A stretch of 64,000 nt of DNA from Stromatinia cepivora (Eukaryota > Ascomycota > Leotiomycetes > Helotiales > Sclerotiniaceae), in NCBI GenBank assembly GCA_014898415.1, contig RCTD01000010.1, positions 744,001 through 808,000 on the forward strand. The letters are read 5' to 3'. Made by a program: the position numbers and the translations under genes. How positions within the stretch are numbered: the stretch's first letter is position 1; each line of letters starts with the position of its first letter. The notes beneath the pieces are model-generated. The model was not told the DNA's origin, did not search any database, and worked only from the letters and a program-made list of their open reading frames with translations. This document shows positions 34,441 to 47,499 of this stretch, piece by piece.

Positions 34441-36490
34441 TTTTAGAGATTCTCTATTAATATCCAATCCTTTCCTCGACCACCATTCCTTTATATTTTT
34501 GTTGATATTTTCGATATCTTCTTGTTCTTCTTTTTTATAATTACAATTGCCAGCTTTACTATCTTTTGATACATTGTTTATTATGTATCACTTCAATCCT
34601 ACTTTGTTTTTATCTCTAAATCAGTATTATTTCGTTATATCTTTACATTCAACGTTTACAACGATAACTACATTAATGATCATGGGGGAGAAGGAGAGTA
34701 TCCCTAGTAAGGGAGCCGGAAGTGGAACCGGAGATGGAACCGGAGACGACTACAGAAGAAGCCGGAGGTGGAATCAGAGGAGGAGATTGTATACCGGAAG
34801 ATATACAGGGCGATATACTGGGAGGAGCGGACGACTATATTAGTAGTAGAAGGACGTGTATCCAAATAAGAGGAGTATTAGGCTCCGTTATATAGTATAT
34901 GGAGACCATTAGATACCTAGCCAAGTATGGTACTAGAGGTCGACAGATACTATAGCTTCCTGGAGTCGGTAGTCAATAGAGCTTACCAGCTAGTATATGG
35001 AGACCATTAGTACCTAGATAAGTATAGTACTAGAGGTCGACAGATACAATGGTTCCCTGAAGCAAGAGCTATTAGTTAGTAATCTACCAGTTATCCTGGC
35101 TGATAGTTAGTTATATTTTTGCTACGAAGGGAAGAGTTATGGGTATAATTTTATAGAATATATTGTCCTATTAGAAAAAGGCGTCTGTATTGCGGTATAG
35201 GGTTGAAGGCTCTAGTTTAATATGGTTGGAGGATTGGAAGCAGAAGAAATGGATTTCCTTTAATTTTTATTATGAAAAGAGGGGTATTGATTATCCTTTA
35301 AAGATTATTATATTATCGTAAAGCGATCATTCTATTCGAAATAATCTTGTTAGATCTTGGGTCTTAAAAGATCTAGCAAAGGAATAATCATTCAACGTCA
35401 TTGGCTTTCTATTTCAGGCTAACGTTGCTCAACTCGGTTTAAATCAATTGTGATACTTATAGTTTAGCCCTCTTTGCTTTTATATACGTTACGCTCCTAG
35501 GGGAGTGTTGGATTTTGGATCATACCGTATATCTAAGCATGGGACTATACTATAATGGGATTAGCCTGCACGTGATTCTACCGAATCACACAACCTGTAT
35601 AATAGCTTCTAGCCAGATAACCTTATAAAAATAATGCTTTTCCACCCACTCAATATGACTTGTTAACAATATATATTGATCTTCAAAGAATCTTATTTAT
35701 TATAACAATTGCTCTTTGAAATTTGGTTATATAATTGTACTATCTTTAACCATTGTTATTGCTTCGAGAATTAACAATGGTGAATAAAGATAATCGGATA
35801 ATTGGTTACAGAAAGATATTGGATTCGGAGTTAATTCGATTATAAATTCTTCGAATAGTTTTTTAAAACAAAGAATCTCCTTTGAAGTTTTTTCGGTATC
35901 CCGATTATCCTCAACCTTGTATACTTTTATAATAGTAAGTGAATTACAATGTTTTTTTACAAAATTTGGCGATAAAGATAAGTTTTGTAGTTCATATCGA
36001 ATTTCGAATTCAGCGTCAAAACAACGTATCTGAAATTTGATAATTTCATTGTCATTGTGTACCTCAATTGTGGACCATTGAAAGCCTTCGAGATAAAATA
36101 TCTGCATCATGATTAGCCTTACATCTTGTGTAGAAATTGATTTGAAAAGATATGTTAGTGAGGAATAAACGTTGATATAAAAGGGAAAGTTCTCTAAGTA
36201 ACGAGGAAGTAACCTTGCAAGTTTTCCACAGCACAGCTGGTGGCTGGCATTGTTTAACAGGTGTGACGTCTCTGATTGATTAAGTTAAGCTTAATAGTCT
36301 CAATCAATCATAATGATTTTGAATTCAATCAATTGCAACACAACTCTAATAGCTATTTATTTGTCAGCTTGCTCAAGCATATAAATTTATCAGGCAAAAG
36401 CAAAATTCGGTGGCAGCGCCCTGAAACCCTTCCACTGCTATTTCTACTTCGTACTAATATAGCAGTTTCAGGCAGAAGATCATTATTATA

Positions 36491-36610
36491 GGAGTAGATT
36501 CTTCTAGGTAAATCAGATATAAATAACAGGATATAATAAATTCGACAATCTAGATAGAAATGTATGATTTAATAATAATTTGATTATATATTACTTTCAA
36601 TTTTTTTCTG
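36491..36610. repeat. Old direct repeat, left copy
   Basis: About 105 bp here (ATTCTTCTA...GATATAAATA...CTAGATA...TATATTACTTT) align with 51570-51690 on the other side of the gypsy element. Differences are mostly transitions. They may be terminal repeats of an older element into which gypsy inserted. Confidence 0.5.
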
Positions 36611-36899
36611 ATGATTTTGTAACCTATAAAAAAGTAATTCTCACTTTTTCGGATTTAATATAACTCTTTGATTTATTATCGATTTTTTTTTCATTTTCAT
36701 TTATAAATTTAATTTATTTTTAAGAATATATTATTTATAAGAAATTTATTAAATATTAATAAATAGAATATTCGTAGTTCTTATATATTTTATTAGTATT
36801 TAGAAATTTATTTTATTTCGATTTATAATAAATATAAATTTTATATATAAAATATAATAACGTTGTAATTTATATTCGTTTAAATTTTTATATATTATA

Positions 36900-37181
36900 T
36901 GTGACGCACAAAAGCCGTAGTAGAGCTGAATAAACAGGGTCAATTATATTCTTTAAAATCTATAACTGAAGAACTATGGCTTGTAAGGAGCGATTAGATA
37001 TATATATACAAATATCCATTTGTAAATTGCAGGGTTGTATGTAAACATTATTAGGGTTACCATTTTACTATACTAAATTGTATGATTTGTAATATATACA
37101 TACAAATGATCAATTTATAAATTGATATAGAAGATAAAAGGTATTATATAATTAACCTCCTATAATTCACGATTTGTAATA
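36900..37181 (-). repeat. 3' LTR of the gypsy chromovirus
   Basis: 282 bp, the same length as the right LTR and the solo LTR at 17836. It is the most AT-shifted of the three copies near its right end (TTAACCTCCTATAATTCACG versus TTAGCCTCCTATGGTTCACG). Confidence 0.92.
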
Positions 37182-37950
37182 CTATTTTTTTTTTCGGAAA
37201 AGCTCGTTCTCGAATGTTTCACTTTTCTGTTTTATTATTATTTTATCAGAAACCAGTTTTTGTAAAGGTTTATAAACTTTAAATCAATTAGATTAATCAT
37301 TTTGGTTGATTTGATCAATTTACTGAAAATTGATCAAATTGACCAAATTAATCAACCAAATTGATCAAAATGACGAATGAATTGATCAAATCGACTAAAT
37401 CATTCATCAATTGGTTAAATTAATATTGATTCGTATTCTCTTTGATTTGGGGAATCTCTGAAAGGAAAAAGCTTCAATAGAAAAAAGGAAAAGGTTGAAT
37501 TATGGTATAATGATAATGAGTGATTAATATGATCAATTCCGAAATCGATTAAGTTAATCGACCAAATTAATCAAATTGATTAAATCAATTAAATTGAACG
37601 AAATCGATAGGGGTGATATTATATTTCGTTCTTACCATATTTAAGTTTCCTTTTGCATAATTTTTTTTTGAAATGATTATAGGCATATATTGCCTTCGTA
37701 TTATCTTGGTGGTGGCAGCTCGTCTGTTGTATGGAGCTCGGACCATATACGTATACAATCAAATTCCCTCGAATTTGTATAGGTTTTTGATCCTTTCACA
37801 ATTGTATATATATATACCATTATAAAATCATAATATCTAATCTGCTATATTAAAGAACACTTTTCTTTCCCTTAATTTCATAAATGAATCGTTATCCATA
37901 TAATTATAATTATCCTTTCTGCTTTTATAAAGTTTTATCCAATCAATTAA

Positions 37951-38247
37951 TCAATTGAAAGGATCAGATAACATTGGATTGGTCAGATAAAAATCGCATA
38001 GGAGATGCAGTGATGTTTTAAAATCGAAAGCAGGATACCAAATAAGATCGATATTGCTATTAAACCACAAGACTCTATATAATAGGGTTTTTCGTGCTTT
38101 CTTTATTACTAAAACCTTTTCCATTTCCCATTCCGAATCATCAATTATATTAATAGACAGAAATGGTTTGAGTATCTGATTAGAAAAAGGATTATCATAT
38201 ACCTTGCGTAATCGATCTAAAGAGAAAACAGGATGAATTTTTATCAT
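37951..38247 (-). pseudogene. Gypsy chromodomain (integrase C-terminus), degraded
   Basis: The minus strand reads IHPVFSLDRLRKVYDNPFSN, then SEWEMEKVL and LLYRVLWFNSNIDLIWYPAF. This is the classic chromovirus integrase tail ending in a chromodomain, which steers integration to heterochromatin. The usual Thr/Pro before WYPA is mutated (NIDLIWYPA for DPTWYPA), consistent with C-to-T changes. Confidence 0.85.
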
Positions 38248-39184
38248 AATCGGGAGTTCGAGTTTGAAAGAGCTTTTAAATCGACCAATGATCTTGAATC
38301 TTCTTTGAATTAGGAAGTTCAGCTTTTTGGATGATCTTTAGGTAGGATAACTCTTTATATTAAGTTATATATAATCTCCGATATCGAAATCGATCTTATA
38401 CCAATGAGTATTTATAGATTTCGACATCTTGGCTTGAATATACAATAAGTCTTTTTTTGTTTGTATAAAAGTTAATCTATTGTATTCTACATATATACAG
38501 GTATCACGCATATTTATATTGTCTATTGACTTATCAGCGTCTTTTTTTCATTTCTATACACGTTTCGGTACATACCTGTATAAGATTTCGTAAAATATGA
38601 ATCCTCCTAAGGAATCGTATAGAAAAATAAGTTGTGCGTAATCCATTATAAATAGGAATTCTGATCAATTGTCTTAATAATAACTAACAAACAGCCTTAA
38701 TCGCTATTGAAGGTATTGATTATAAATTTCAATTTGATTATCGATTTAGAGATAATAAACAATAAATAATTTGAAATCGATTCTTAGGATTTGACTGAAT
38801 TCCTTTCAGAACTATGATATGAATTGAAGACTGCAATCCGATACTATAATATCAAGGAGACTATAATATCGATATATATAATAAAGATATAATTGTATTT
38901 GAACTTGAGTATCGATTGATTTGTAACAAAATATAGAGATAGTTTGCTTTGTTAATTGATCAATAATGATTAAAACATTATTATATCTGTATTTATTCTT
39001 ATTAAAGTTGTAATAGTTTATAATGATATATTACTATACTTGATTAGAAATTAGAAATGGATATAATAAACCGGGGGTACGATTGTATAAAACAGAACTG
39101 CATTTGTAGATATGACAATTGCGTATATATTTGGCTATAGTATTGTGCATTCTGAATTAATAGTATTGTTGAGATAATAAAAGG

Positions 39185-40859
39185 TGTCACGAGATACACG
39201 TGATCGCGTACGATCGGGCTAGTACAGTACTAAGCTCCGAGCCGATCATATATATAGCTTCGTAGTACACTCTCTTTAGCTCTATAGCTTTTAATTCTAA
39301 GGTTGATCTTTAAACACTCGTTGAATTCATCATATTATTAAAAACTCTTTCAAATAAGAAATGGAATAATATATACTTATATTTATATACACTCCGCTTG
39401 CTCCTGTCTAGGTATATACTTATGTTCATTTGTTTATATATAGATCTTTTTGATATTATTTGAAGATGTTGTTTTTTTTCTTACCCTTAATTTCTAAGCT
39501 ATGGATTACGATTCGATAAACCTTACGATTACAGAACTTCGTGGCGAAATGATTCATTAGTGGGATGAAATCTTGTTCTTATGCTTTCTGATTCTTGAAT
39601 GCATTTCGGCTGTTTATATTCTTTTTCGTCCGAAACCCTTTCTCCCTGATCCTGAAAAGTTCAATGATAGTTCTCAAAAGTTCGATACCTGGCTTTCTTC
39701 GATTCAAGCGAAACTATAAGTAGACGATATTGCGATCGGCAATTCTATAGTTTAATTTTATTATGTTTATTTCAATCTCGAATCTTATATATAAGTTATA
39801 GTACTATCTCAACTTTTTTTTTTTGATCAAAATGTTTCTTTAGATTATATAACGATCCTGGATCAACTTATATATATTTACAATAATCTAAATAAAGTTC
39901 AAGAAGCCGAAGATAAGTTATTCATTTTCAAATAAGGAACCGATTCTTTATATATCTATATTGCAAAATTCGAAAGGACCTTTTATAAAGCCAAAGATCA
40001 GAATTGATCTGATTCGAATAAAATCTCAACTTTTTGTAATGAACTCAATATTACTCTTAGAAATCGTTTTTTTTAATAATTTTCTCTTCCCTATTTCTAT
40101 CCCGACTTTGTTCAGATTATATAACAATTAGTTACTCGTACAACAAATGGATTCCTTATATCATTCCATTCTAGTGAACTTAGAGCCCTATATATATTGC
40201 AGAATCTATCCCACTCTCGGAATTACAATCCAATGAACATTAGCAATCTTAATATTATTGATATTTTTAACCCTTTTGATATCCAATTGGACAAACTCAA
40301 TTGTATTTTGATTTTACTCTGTGTATGAGTATCCGAGTTTTCCCTTTCTGAAAGAACTCTTTTATATAAACAAAATAAATATATACGATATAAAAGTAAT
40401 TTTTATTAAATACAAATCTATCCATTAGATCTACATTAAGGAATCCGAAATCGATAAGAGTTTGTTCCGGTTATTACATTGACTATTAAGCCCGAAAACA
40501 ACGATGATAAAGATTTAGAAGAAATGATCAATGGCCGATATTTTGAAGATTATTTGAAGAAAATAAATGATACAATGGATATATATTCGTTGGCTATAAT
40601 ACAATTCATGCATCAGGAATTTTTATTAAAAGAAGATTAATGATCATTTTGTACTTAAATTATTCATTTAAAATAAGTTCGAGGCGAACTCTTCAGAAAG
40701 GGGGGGTAGTATCACAAAATACATGTGATCGCATATGATCGGGTTAGTACAATACTAAGCTCCAAGCTGATCATATATATAGCTTTGTAGCACATTCTTT
40801 TTAACTCTGTAGCTTTTAATTCTAAGGTTGATCTCTAAACGCTCGTTGGGTTCGTCACA
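39185..40859 (+). mobile_element. Short gag-only LTR element nested in gypsy
   Basis: Two 150-bp LTRs (39185-39334, 40710-40859) start TGTCAC/TATCAC and end ATCATA/GTCACA. The target duplication is aaagg (39180-39184, 40860-40864). A purine tract ending AAAGGGGGGG lies just before the right LTR. The 1.4-kb interior keeps only a gag-like remnant (about 39500-40000; FNDSSQKFDTWLSSIQAKL) with stops. It lies in the integrase region of the host element. It is non-autonomous, comparable to TRIM-like elements. Confidence 0.88.
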
Positions 40860-41280
40860 AAAGGTAGGTTTTATTTGTATTAGGATAAGTAGTGAAAACG
40901 GAATTATAGGTTTTACAAATCAGGTAAGTTCGAAGGTTGTCGATGTTAAGTATTATCAGACGATTATTATAGAGTAAAAGGTTATTTTGGAGTGATATAT
41001 ACTTATGATTTTGGATAGCTTGTATTTTGAATACTAATAAGTTATCTGTAGTTTTATTTGTTTTGATGATATAATTAATTAGATCGAATCGAGGAACGAT
41101 TTCATTCAAATCGATACTAGTAATCATTGTTTTATCTAAATAATACTTTTATAAAGCTTTTCTTATGATTTTGGTATCAATTTGATTATCTTTAATAAGC
41201 TATTGGAGGCGATTCTTCTTTTTGGTATAGTTCTAAAGGTTCAATTCATTGGTCCGATGGGTTAAAGTATTGGCAAAAGG
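40855..41280 (-). pseudogene. Gypsy RNase H to integrase linker, left of the copia insertion
   Basis: The minus strand reads VPRFDLINYIIKTNKTTDNL, the spacer of fungal gypsy pol between RNase H and integrase. The upstream part of the same frame resumes at 47036, on the far side of the copia element. This shows the two halves were once continuous. Confidence 0.75.
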
Positions 41281-41886
41281 TGTTGGAAATGAGGCCATCA
41301 TAGGATTAGAATTGAGGTCACAAGACCACAATGATGTACAGACCATATTTGGGGATAACCTCAATTCTATTTCTACTAGAATTATACATCCTTAGTTCAA
41401 CCTACATAATCAACAATACTACTATTTCCTGTACCAAAAGTTAATAAATTATGAAATTCGATTATACAGTAATGATTAGAAAGTAAAGCAAATCGAAAAA
41501 GGATTAGTATAACTAGTAGGGGTAAAACAGAGTGAAAATCAGAGTTTTCATATAATACCACCAAAGCAGAATTGAAATACGATAATACAGTTTATAATTT
41601 ATAACATCATAGGCCAAAACGAAGAACAATCTGTACAATGCTGATACAGAATTATAACAGAGACGAAAAGCAAGTTCGTATAATTACAAGAAAATATATT
41701 ATAATACAATTTTACGAATTCTTTTATTGTTTTATTTTTATATTTCTTTATTATTTTGAATTTATTTATTATATATTCTTTTTTAAAACCATTTTAAAAA
41801 TCTGAAGATTATCTTTGATACTCATCAAATAATAAAAAACCTTTACAATATCGGAATCAAACAACCCTTCGAAACTCGATCAAAAT

Positions 41887-42650
41887 AACCATGAACAATG
41901 GTTCAAATAAACGAAAATACAATTGAAAGGAAAAGGATGGTTTTACACAATTGATCAAACATTAAACGAATATATGCAGATTGCAAGACCCAATACAGTA
42001 TCTGCCTATAAGATCAATAATCATATATATTACAATGTTGAATTGAAATCGGAATACTTAAAGGACGAAGCAAATATATTATTGTATATTTGTACAATAC
42101 TCAATAATAACAATAAAACCCTTACCAACGAATATTTAATAATATATACATTTTGGAGATACTTTAAATCAAAATATACCAGAATTAGTACAATCACAGT
42201 TAATATGTATATAATAATAATCCAGAACTTCAAATTCCAATCCAATACCCATTCCGATATAACCATTATCGAAGCTTGGGATAAACTGAAAGAGTACAAA
42301 AGGAAATTAGAAGCTACAAACGAAAGTTGTCGGTCAGTATATCAAAATACTGCCCTATTCTTGGTTTTAACACATAATCTTCCAATCGATTATCAAGAAA
42401 TAATGGATATATTGGATATCCAAATCAACCTTAATATCAACGATAAGATTAAGCATTTACAGATTAAAGAACTTCATCTTAAGGATGGATCAGAGCTAGC
42501 GCAAATTGCGAAAAGATCTAGATACACTTCTCAACGCTAAGAATCAGATTTCGAGATCTCAAATAATACTTGCGATTTATATCAAAAGGAAGATCATTAT
42601 ATACGAAATTGCCTGTATTTAATATGAACCAGCAAATTCTTTTGTAGTTA
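41887..42650 (+). pseudogene. Copia gag, degraded
   Basis: An open stretch of 205 codons (41923-42540) reads KGKGWFYTIDQTLNEYM and KLKEYKRKLEATNES, typical copia gag. In the same frame upstream, WFK-stop-TKIQL shows a CAA-to-TAA change at 41908, so the normal start is cut off. Downstream, a zinc-knuckle remnant CDLYQKEDHYIRNC (about 42570) has lost one expected Cys. Confidence 0.82.
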
Positions 42651-42819
42651 TCTTTGTCACCAAAAAAGAAAAGGATTACCAAATCCGAAGAAGATCTATT
42701 TCAACAAGAAAGATCAAATACATTTTATTAATAATATCTCTGAATCAAATTCTGATACTGGAGATATAATAGAGAAAAATTGCAATTTAACAAAGAAAAC
42801 CATTAGTAAAGCTTCTCCT

Positions 42820-45800
42820 AACAAATGGTATATTGATACAGACATTTCTTTATATATATCTGACCAATCTTCATTATTCAGATCAATAGAATCTATTGCT
42901 AAACGAAGAATAAAGATTAATGGGGAAATGATATATTATCGTTATTAAGGTTTAGTGGATATAATATACAAAGATAATTCTAAAATGCTATTTTCAAATA
43001 TGTTATATATATTAAGACTAGAAGTAAACTTGCTATTAGGAAAGAGGATCTGCGAAACAGGATTGTAAGGGGAATTCAACTTTTATTATATATATTTCAA
43101 GAAGGATAATAAGAAAATTATCCATACTAGAATACAAGATGGAATATACATGGTTTCATATATAACCAAAGGATATAAGGATATAGCTCTCTATTTTAAT
43201 GTATATCAAAATGATCAAGAAAAAGATTTCTTTTTAAAGATAATCAATAGTATTAAAGATATCAATAACGAATTAATATTTAAGGAGAAAAAGAAATACC
43301 TATTATAACATCGAAGATTCAATTATTTAGGTTTAGACAAGATCAAGAATCTATACAAAATATCCAATATAATCAAACCGATAAAGATCCCAATTGAATT
43401 AAATATCTGCAAAGTATATATATTCACCAAAATGACCAATCATATTTCGAAGCAATTAAATCTGTATAAATCAAAGAAACTCGAATTTATATATTTCGAT
43501 ATTACAGGATCATTCCTAAAATCGATTCGAAGGAATTGTTATTTCATATTGATTATTAATAATTATACAAAAGTAAATTAGATTATACCATTTAAACAAA
43601 AAGATGATATAATTCAAATATTAAAAACTTAAAAAAAGGAAATAGAATTAACTATTGGAAAAAAGATTATTACAGCCAGAATTGATAATGCATTGGAACT
43701 CTTACAAATTATTTATAAATAATCATCGAATATATAATCCGAAATTACAACAATTTCCTCTTTATATCAAAACAAGCCTATAGAACAGAATATAAGGATT
43801 GTAAAGACAGATATAAAAGCAATATTAAAAGAAACTAGATTACTATTAGAATTTTGAGACGAAATTATAAAGTATAATACTTATATCAGAAATTATATTA
43901 ATATTAATCCTAATATAAACAAAATAGATCGATCTTTTACAAAAGCTTTTACAAATATAATATTAAATATAAAGATATACAAAATCTGGGGGAGCAAATA
44001 TTATACTTATATTAATCCCAAGATTATTCCGAAAAAATAAAGATACAACAAATTACGGGATACTTCGAGAATCGATATATTCCTAAAATACTCAAAAGTT
44101 ATGAACAAATATATCAAAATATATTCTTCAGAATTAAATTATATATTTCGATTAAACAAAATAATTATAAATGAATCTCATCGAGAAAGAGATTTGGATC
44201 TTAAATTAAGAAATTATAAATCAAGCCTACAAGAAACAAAGAATATAAAATCAGATTGAAAATCTTATAATAGATTAACAACAAACAAAACATCTTCTCC
44301 ATCTTCAACACCAAATGCAATACCTATATTACCTTCATTTCAAACGTTCTTTCCAGTAGATATTATATTGAGTTCAATGATTGTACTAAGCACCCTAATT
44401 GTCGAATTGAGATTAGGTAAATTAGATATATTAATATCAATATATAATGAAGATAAAAATAACAATATCCAGAAAACAAATCAAGAATCTTCTTCTAAGG
44501 ATACTTCAGATATCGAATCCATCATTTCAAAGAGTCCAGCCCAAAAATCAATTTCTGCAAATCCTAAATCTATATCAAAAGTAAAATTTAAGATCATTTT
44601 AAATTTTGCTAATAAGTTTATTTCAATAGAATCAAAAAACAAAGTAAATCTATAATCATTTGAGATTGAGCAAAAAGATGAAATAGACCTTGAAAACGAA
44701 TCTTTAAGGTATCTAATATAAAAACGGAAAAAAAATATAAAACAAGATCCTGAAAAAGAACGAAAAAGTAAGATTATAAGGATATTGATTACAATATCTA
44801 TATAGGCCAAAATTTAAGAAAATATAGAACATACTATAATTATAATCCTAATCATTTATAAAATAAATCTTTATATCAAAGACAAGATTATTTCAGATTT
44901 CATGATTTCATTGATAAATATAGATAATATAGAAGGTATAGTATATCCGGCCGAAGAAGTTCTAAGAATCAAAATATCAAGAATTTATAAGGAAACAATA
45001 TCGGATCGAGAATACTCTGAAAAATGAAAGAAAGCCATCCAAAAGGAAATCATATCCTTAATTCAAAATGGTATTTGGGAAAAAATATATACTCCCTAAA
45101 AGAAGTAATCTGGTTTCGATGAAATGGATATTTATAATTAAAATTAAGAATAACAAAATAGAACGATTCAAAACAAGATTAATAGCTCAAAGATTCAATC
45201 AAATATTAAAAAGAATTACAACGAAATATTTGTATTAATAATAAAGTTAAATATATTCAAATTATTTTTAACTATTATTGTAAAGGAAAATTTGGAATAC
45301 TCATATTTCGATATCAAAAACACTTTTACTGAATCACATTTGAAGAAAGAAATTTATTTCGAATTACCCTAAAGTATCAAAATCAAAAAGGGATATATAT
45401 TACAAACTTTACAAAGTTTATATAAATTGAAGTAAATTAGAAAGGATTGGAGTTTACTATTGAAGAAAAAGCTTTTAGGTATAGGTTTTATATAAAATTT
45501 GATAGATCCATATTTATATATATCCAAAGACCGTGATATAATATTACTGATATATATCAACAATATCGTTATTGTATTATGTATATTATCACAAATCATT
45601 TGATTTGATGAAAAACTATTGATCTGTTTTAACATTAAGAATCTAAGGGAGATTAATAAGATTCTAAATATTAGAATCATTTGTAATAAAAAAGCATATA
45701 TATTAATTATAGATTAAAAAGAATATCTCAATATTATACTAACCAAATACAATATTACATATAAACAACATCAAACCAAGAAACTATCAATAATGAATTA

Positions 45801-46560
45801 TACCCATCTTCGGCCAGCAACCGATAACGATGAACTAGTAGATATAAACAAATATCAATAACGAATAGAAAATGTAATTCATCCAATAATATATATTCAA
45901 CCAGATATAGCATTCTCAATTGAAAGACTTTTATAATTTATAGCAAAACCAGCAAAACATTATACTATAGCTTTAAAGAATCTGATACGATATCTACAAT
46001 CAATAATCAAATAGAAGCTATAGTTCGGACCAAAAAAAGTACAATCTGATATTTGTAAAGAATATAATATGCTTGATAATACAATAAAGATATATATAGA
46101 TATAGATTGGGTTAATAATAAATATAATCAGAAAAATGTTTCAGAAGGAGTTATGATATTCTACGGAAGTTCTATATTATGAATTAGTAAGAAACAAATG
46201 TTTGTGGCTACCTTTAATATAGAATCAGAATATATTGCAATAACAATGTTCATCAAATAAGGAAAATGGATTGTATAAATATTTAAAGATTTATTTAGAT
46301 CAAATTATATTGAAAAGAATGGAAATACAATTCAAATATTCAATAACAATCAAAGCACTTTAACTTTAATTAAGAATCTACATTTGTATAAACAATCCAA
46401 ATATATAAATATCAATTATCATTTCATCAGAGATTTAATAGAAAAGGAGAAAATCATTACTAATTATATCAATACATACAATATAATTGCCAATAGAATA
46501 ACAAAGCCTTGTACAAAGATTGCTTTCGAAAGGTTCAAGAAAATATTAGGATTAATAATC
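42820..46560 (+). pseudogene. Copia pol (protease, integrase, RT, RNase H), degraded
   Basis: Landmarks in order: WYIDTDISLYISDQ (protease, 42826; Gly/Ala of DTGAS lost), HRRFNYLGLDKIKNLY (pre-integrase, about 43305), LEFIYFDITGSF (integrase catalytic Asp), RFKTRLIAQRF (RT, about 45170), YINNIVIVLC (YVDD-box position, about 45550; Asp lost), MNYTHLRPATDND (about 45795) and NVSEGVMIFYGSS (RNase H). Many TAA/TGA/TAG stops interrupt the frame. No function is expected. Confidence 0.85.
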
Positions 46561-46829
46561 TAAAAGGATCGAATAGGATATCCTTAATAAGGGAGTGTTG
46601 GAAATAAGGCCATCATAAGATTAGAATTGAGATCATAAGATCACAATGATGTATAAACCATATTTGGGGATAACCTCAATTCTATTTCTACTAGAATTAT
46701 ACATCCTTAGTTCAATCTATATAATCAACAATACTACTACTTCCTGCACCAAAAGTTAACAAAAGGGTTATCTTTTCTAGGGCGATATATAATGATGAAA
46801 TTATAATCGGTTAGAACTTCTGTTTAGCG

Positions 46830-47362
46830 AGTTTGTTAAATGTTAAGAGTTTTGATAATCATGAAATATTCGAGGGCCTTATAGTCGGTATAAACCTTGA
46901 TTTTATATAGTGAACCAATGAGTTTCGTTCTCCAATAATTAAAAGATCGAATGATTAACAGTATTTCCTTATTATGAATTTCGTAATTCAATTCAACAGC
47001 AATTATGGTTTTGGAGAAATAAGTTATAGGAATCAATTTTCGTTATACTATTGTAATAATATACTAGTAACTATTTCATCGGATATATTTGTTTCGAATA
47101 TACAGGGGAATCAATGATTATAATGTTGCAGGAGCAAAGCGGAGATAAACTTTTTCTTCAAGATATTGAATGCGTTTTGGTATATTTCGTTGAATACAAA
47201 TTTAACATTTATTTTAATAAATTCGTTAAGAGGTTTCACTATTATACTATAATCCTTAATAAACCATCGATAAAAATTGCAAAAACCGAGGAATAATTGG
47301 ATCTCTTTCACTATTGTTGAAAAAGTCCAATTCTCAATTACCTTAATCTTTTCAGGATCCAT
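46830..47362 (-). pseudogene. Gypsy RT thumb and RNase H, degraded
   Basis: The minus strand gives MDPEKIKVIENW and FLGFCNFYRWFIKDYS (47362-47180; canonical FLGFANFYRRFI). It then gives YFSKTIIAVELNYEIHNKEI and KVYTDYKALEYFM (47036-46860), the gypsy RNase H core. Confidence 0.85.
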
Positions 47363-47499
47363 TTCTACTCCTTTAGTAAAGATAATAAAGCCTAAATACT
47401 TGATATATATAATATTGAATTCGCATTTCTTGAGATCCGCTTATAAACCAACGACTTTTAATCGTTCGAGAATTAATTTAATATAAATTTGATATTCTT

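Larger units (their letters stand above)
33340..35668 (+). mobile_element. Copia-type LTR element, non-autonomous, 2.3 kb
   Basis: Two 163-bp direct LTRs (33340-33502 and 35506-35668) begin TGTTGG and end TTAATA/TTAACA. Target duplication atata flanks both sides (33335-33339, 35669-35673). A purine tract CTAGGGGAG abuts the right LTR, so the element is on the plus strand. The LTRs differ at about 14 sites, all C/T or G/A, always with T or A in the left copy. The 2-kb interior has no pol on the plus strand; it holds internal repeats and an antisense copia fragment. Confidence 0.9.
32640..36110 (-). pseudogene. Kinase-like pseudogene split by an LTR retrotransposon
   Basis: The C-terminal part (about 33339-32640, minus) still reads NILID-stop-DDKFWFIDLNN and GYTFGWVDKA, the catalytic-loop to DFG region of the same fungal kinase-like family as the gene at 18525-19718. 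In-frame stops (TAG, TGA) fit RIP transitions. The N-terminal part is open at 36110-35727 (MMQIFYLEGFQWSTIEVHND onward). Between them lies the LTR element 33340-35668 with its 5-bp target duplication. Joining across the duplication gives a continuing, stop-ridden frame (FFEDQYIFFNRLVEFNEILD), which supports one interrupted gene. It is non-functional. Confidence 0.7.
41281..46761 (+). mobile_element. Complete copia (Ty1-type) LTR retrotransposon nested in gypsy, RIP-inactivated
   Basis: 5481 bp. The 166-bp LTRs (41281-41446, 46596-46761) begin TGTTGGAAAT and end TTAATA/TTAACA. The target duplication is aaagg (41276-41280, 46762-46766). AAGGGAG precedes the right LTR. Plus-strand order is gag, protease, integrase, reverse transcriptase, RNase H: the copia order. 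LTR differences (about 12) are all transitions, with T/A in the right copy at most sites and in the left copy at the last few. It interrupts the gypsy pol between RNase H and integrase. Confidence 0.95.

Noticed and set aside
34547..34843. 98-codon frame with repeated TGRY
   Set aside because: It lies inside the LTR element between stops; the repeat is short and no gag or pol motif is present.
44481..44810. Minus-strand 109-codon frame inside the copia element
   Set aside because: It is the antisense of the copia pol spacer, which is clearly coding on the plus strand.
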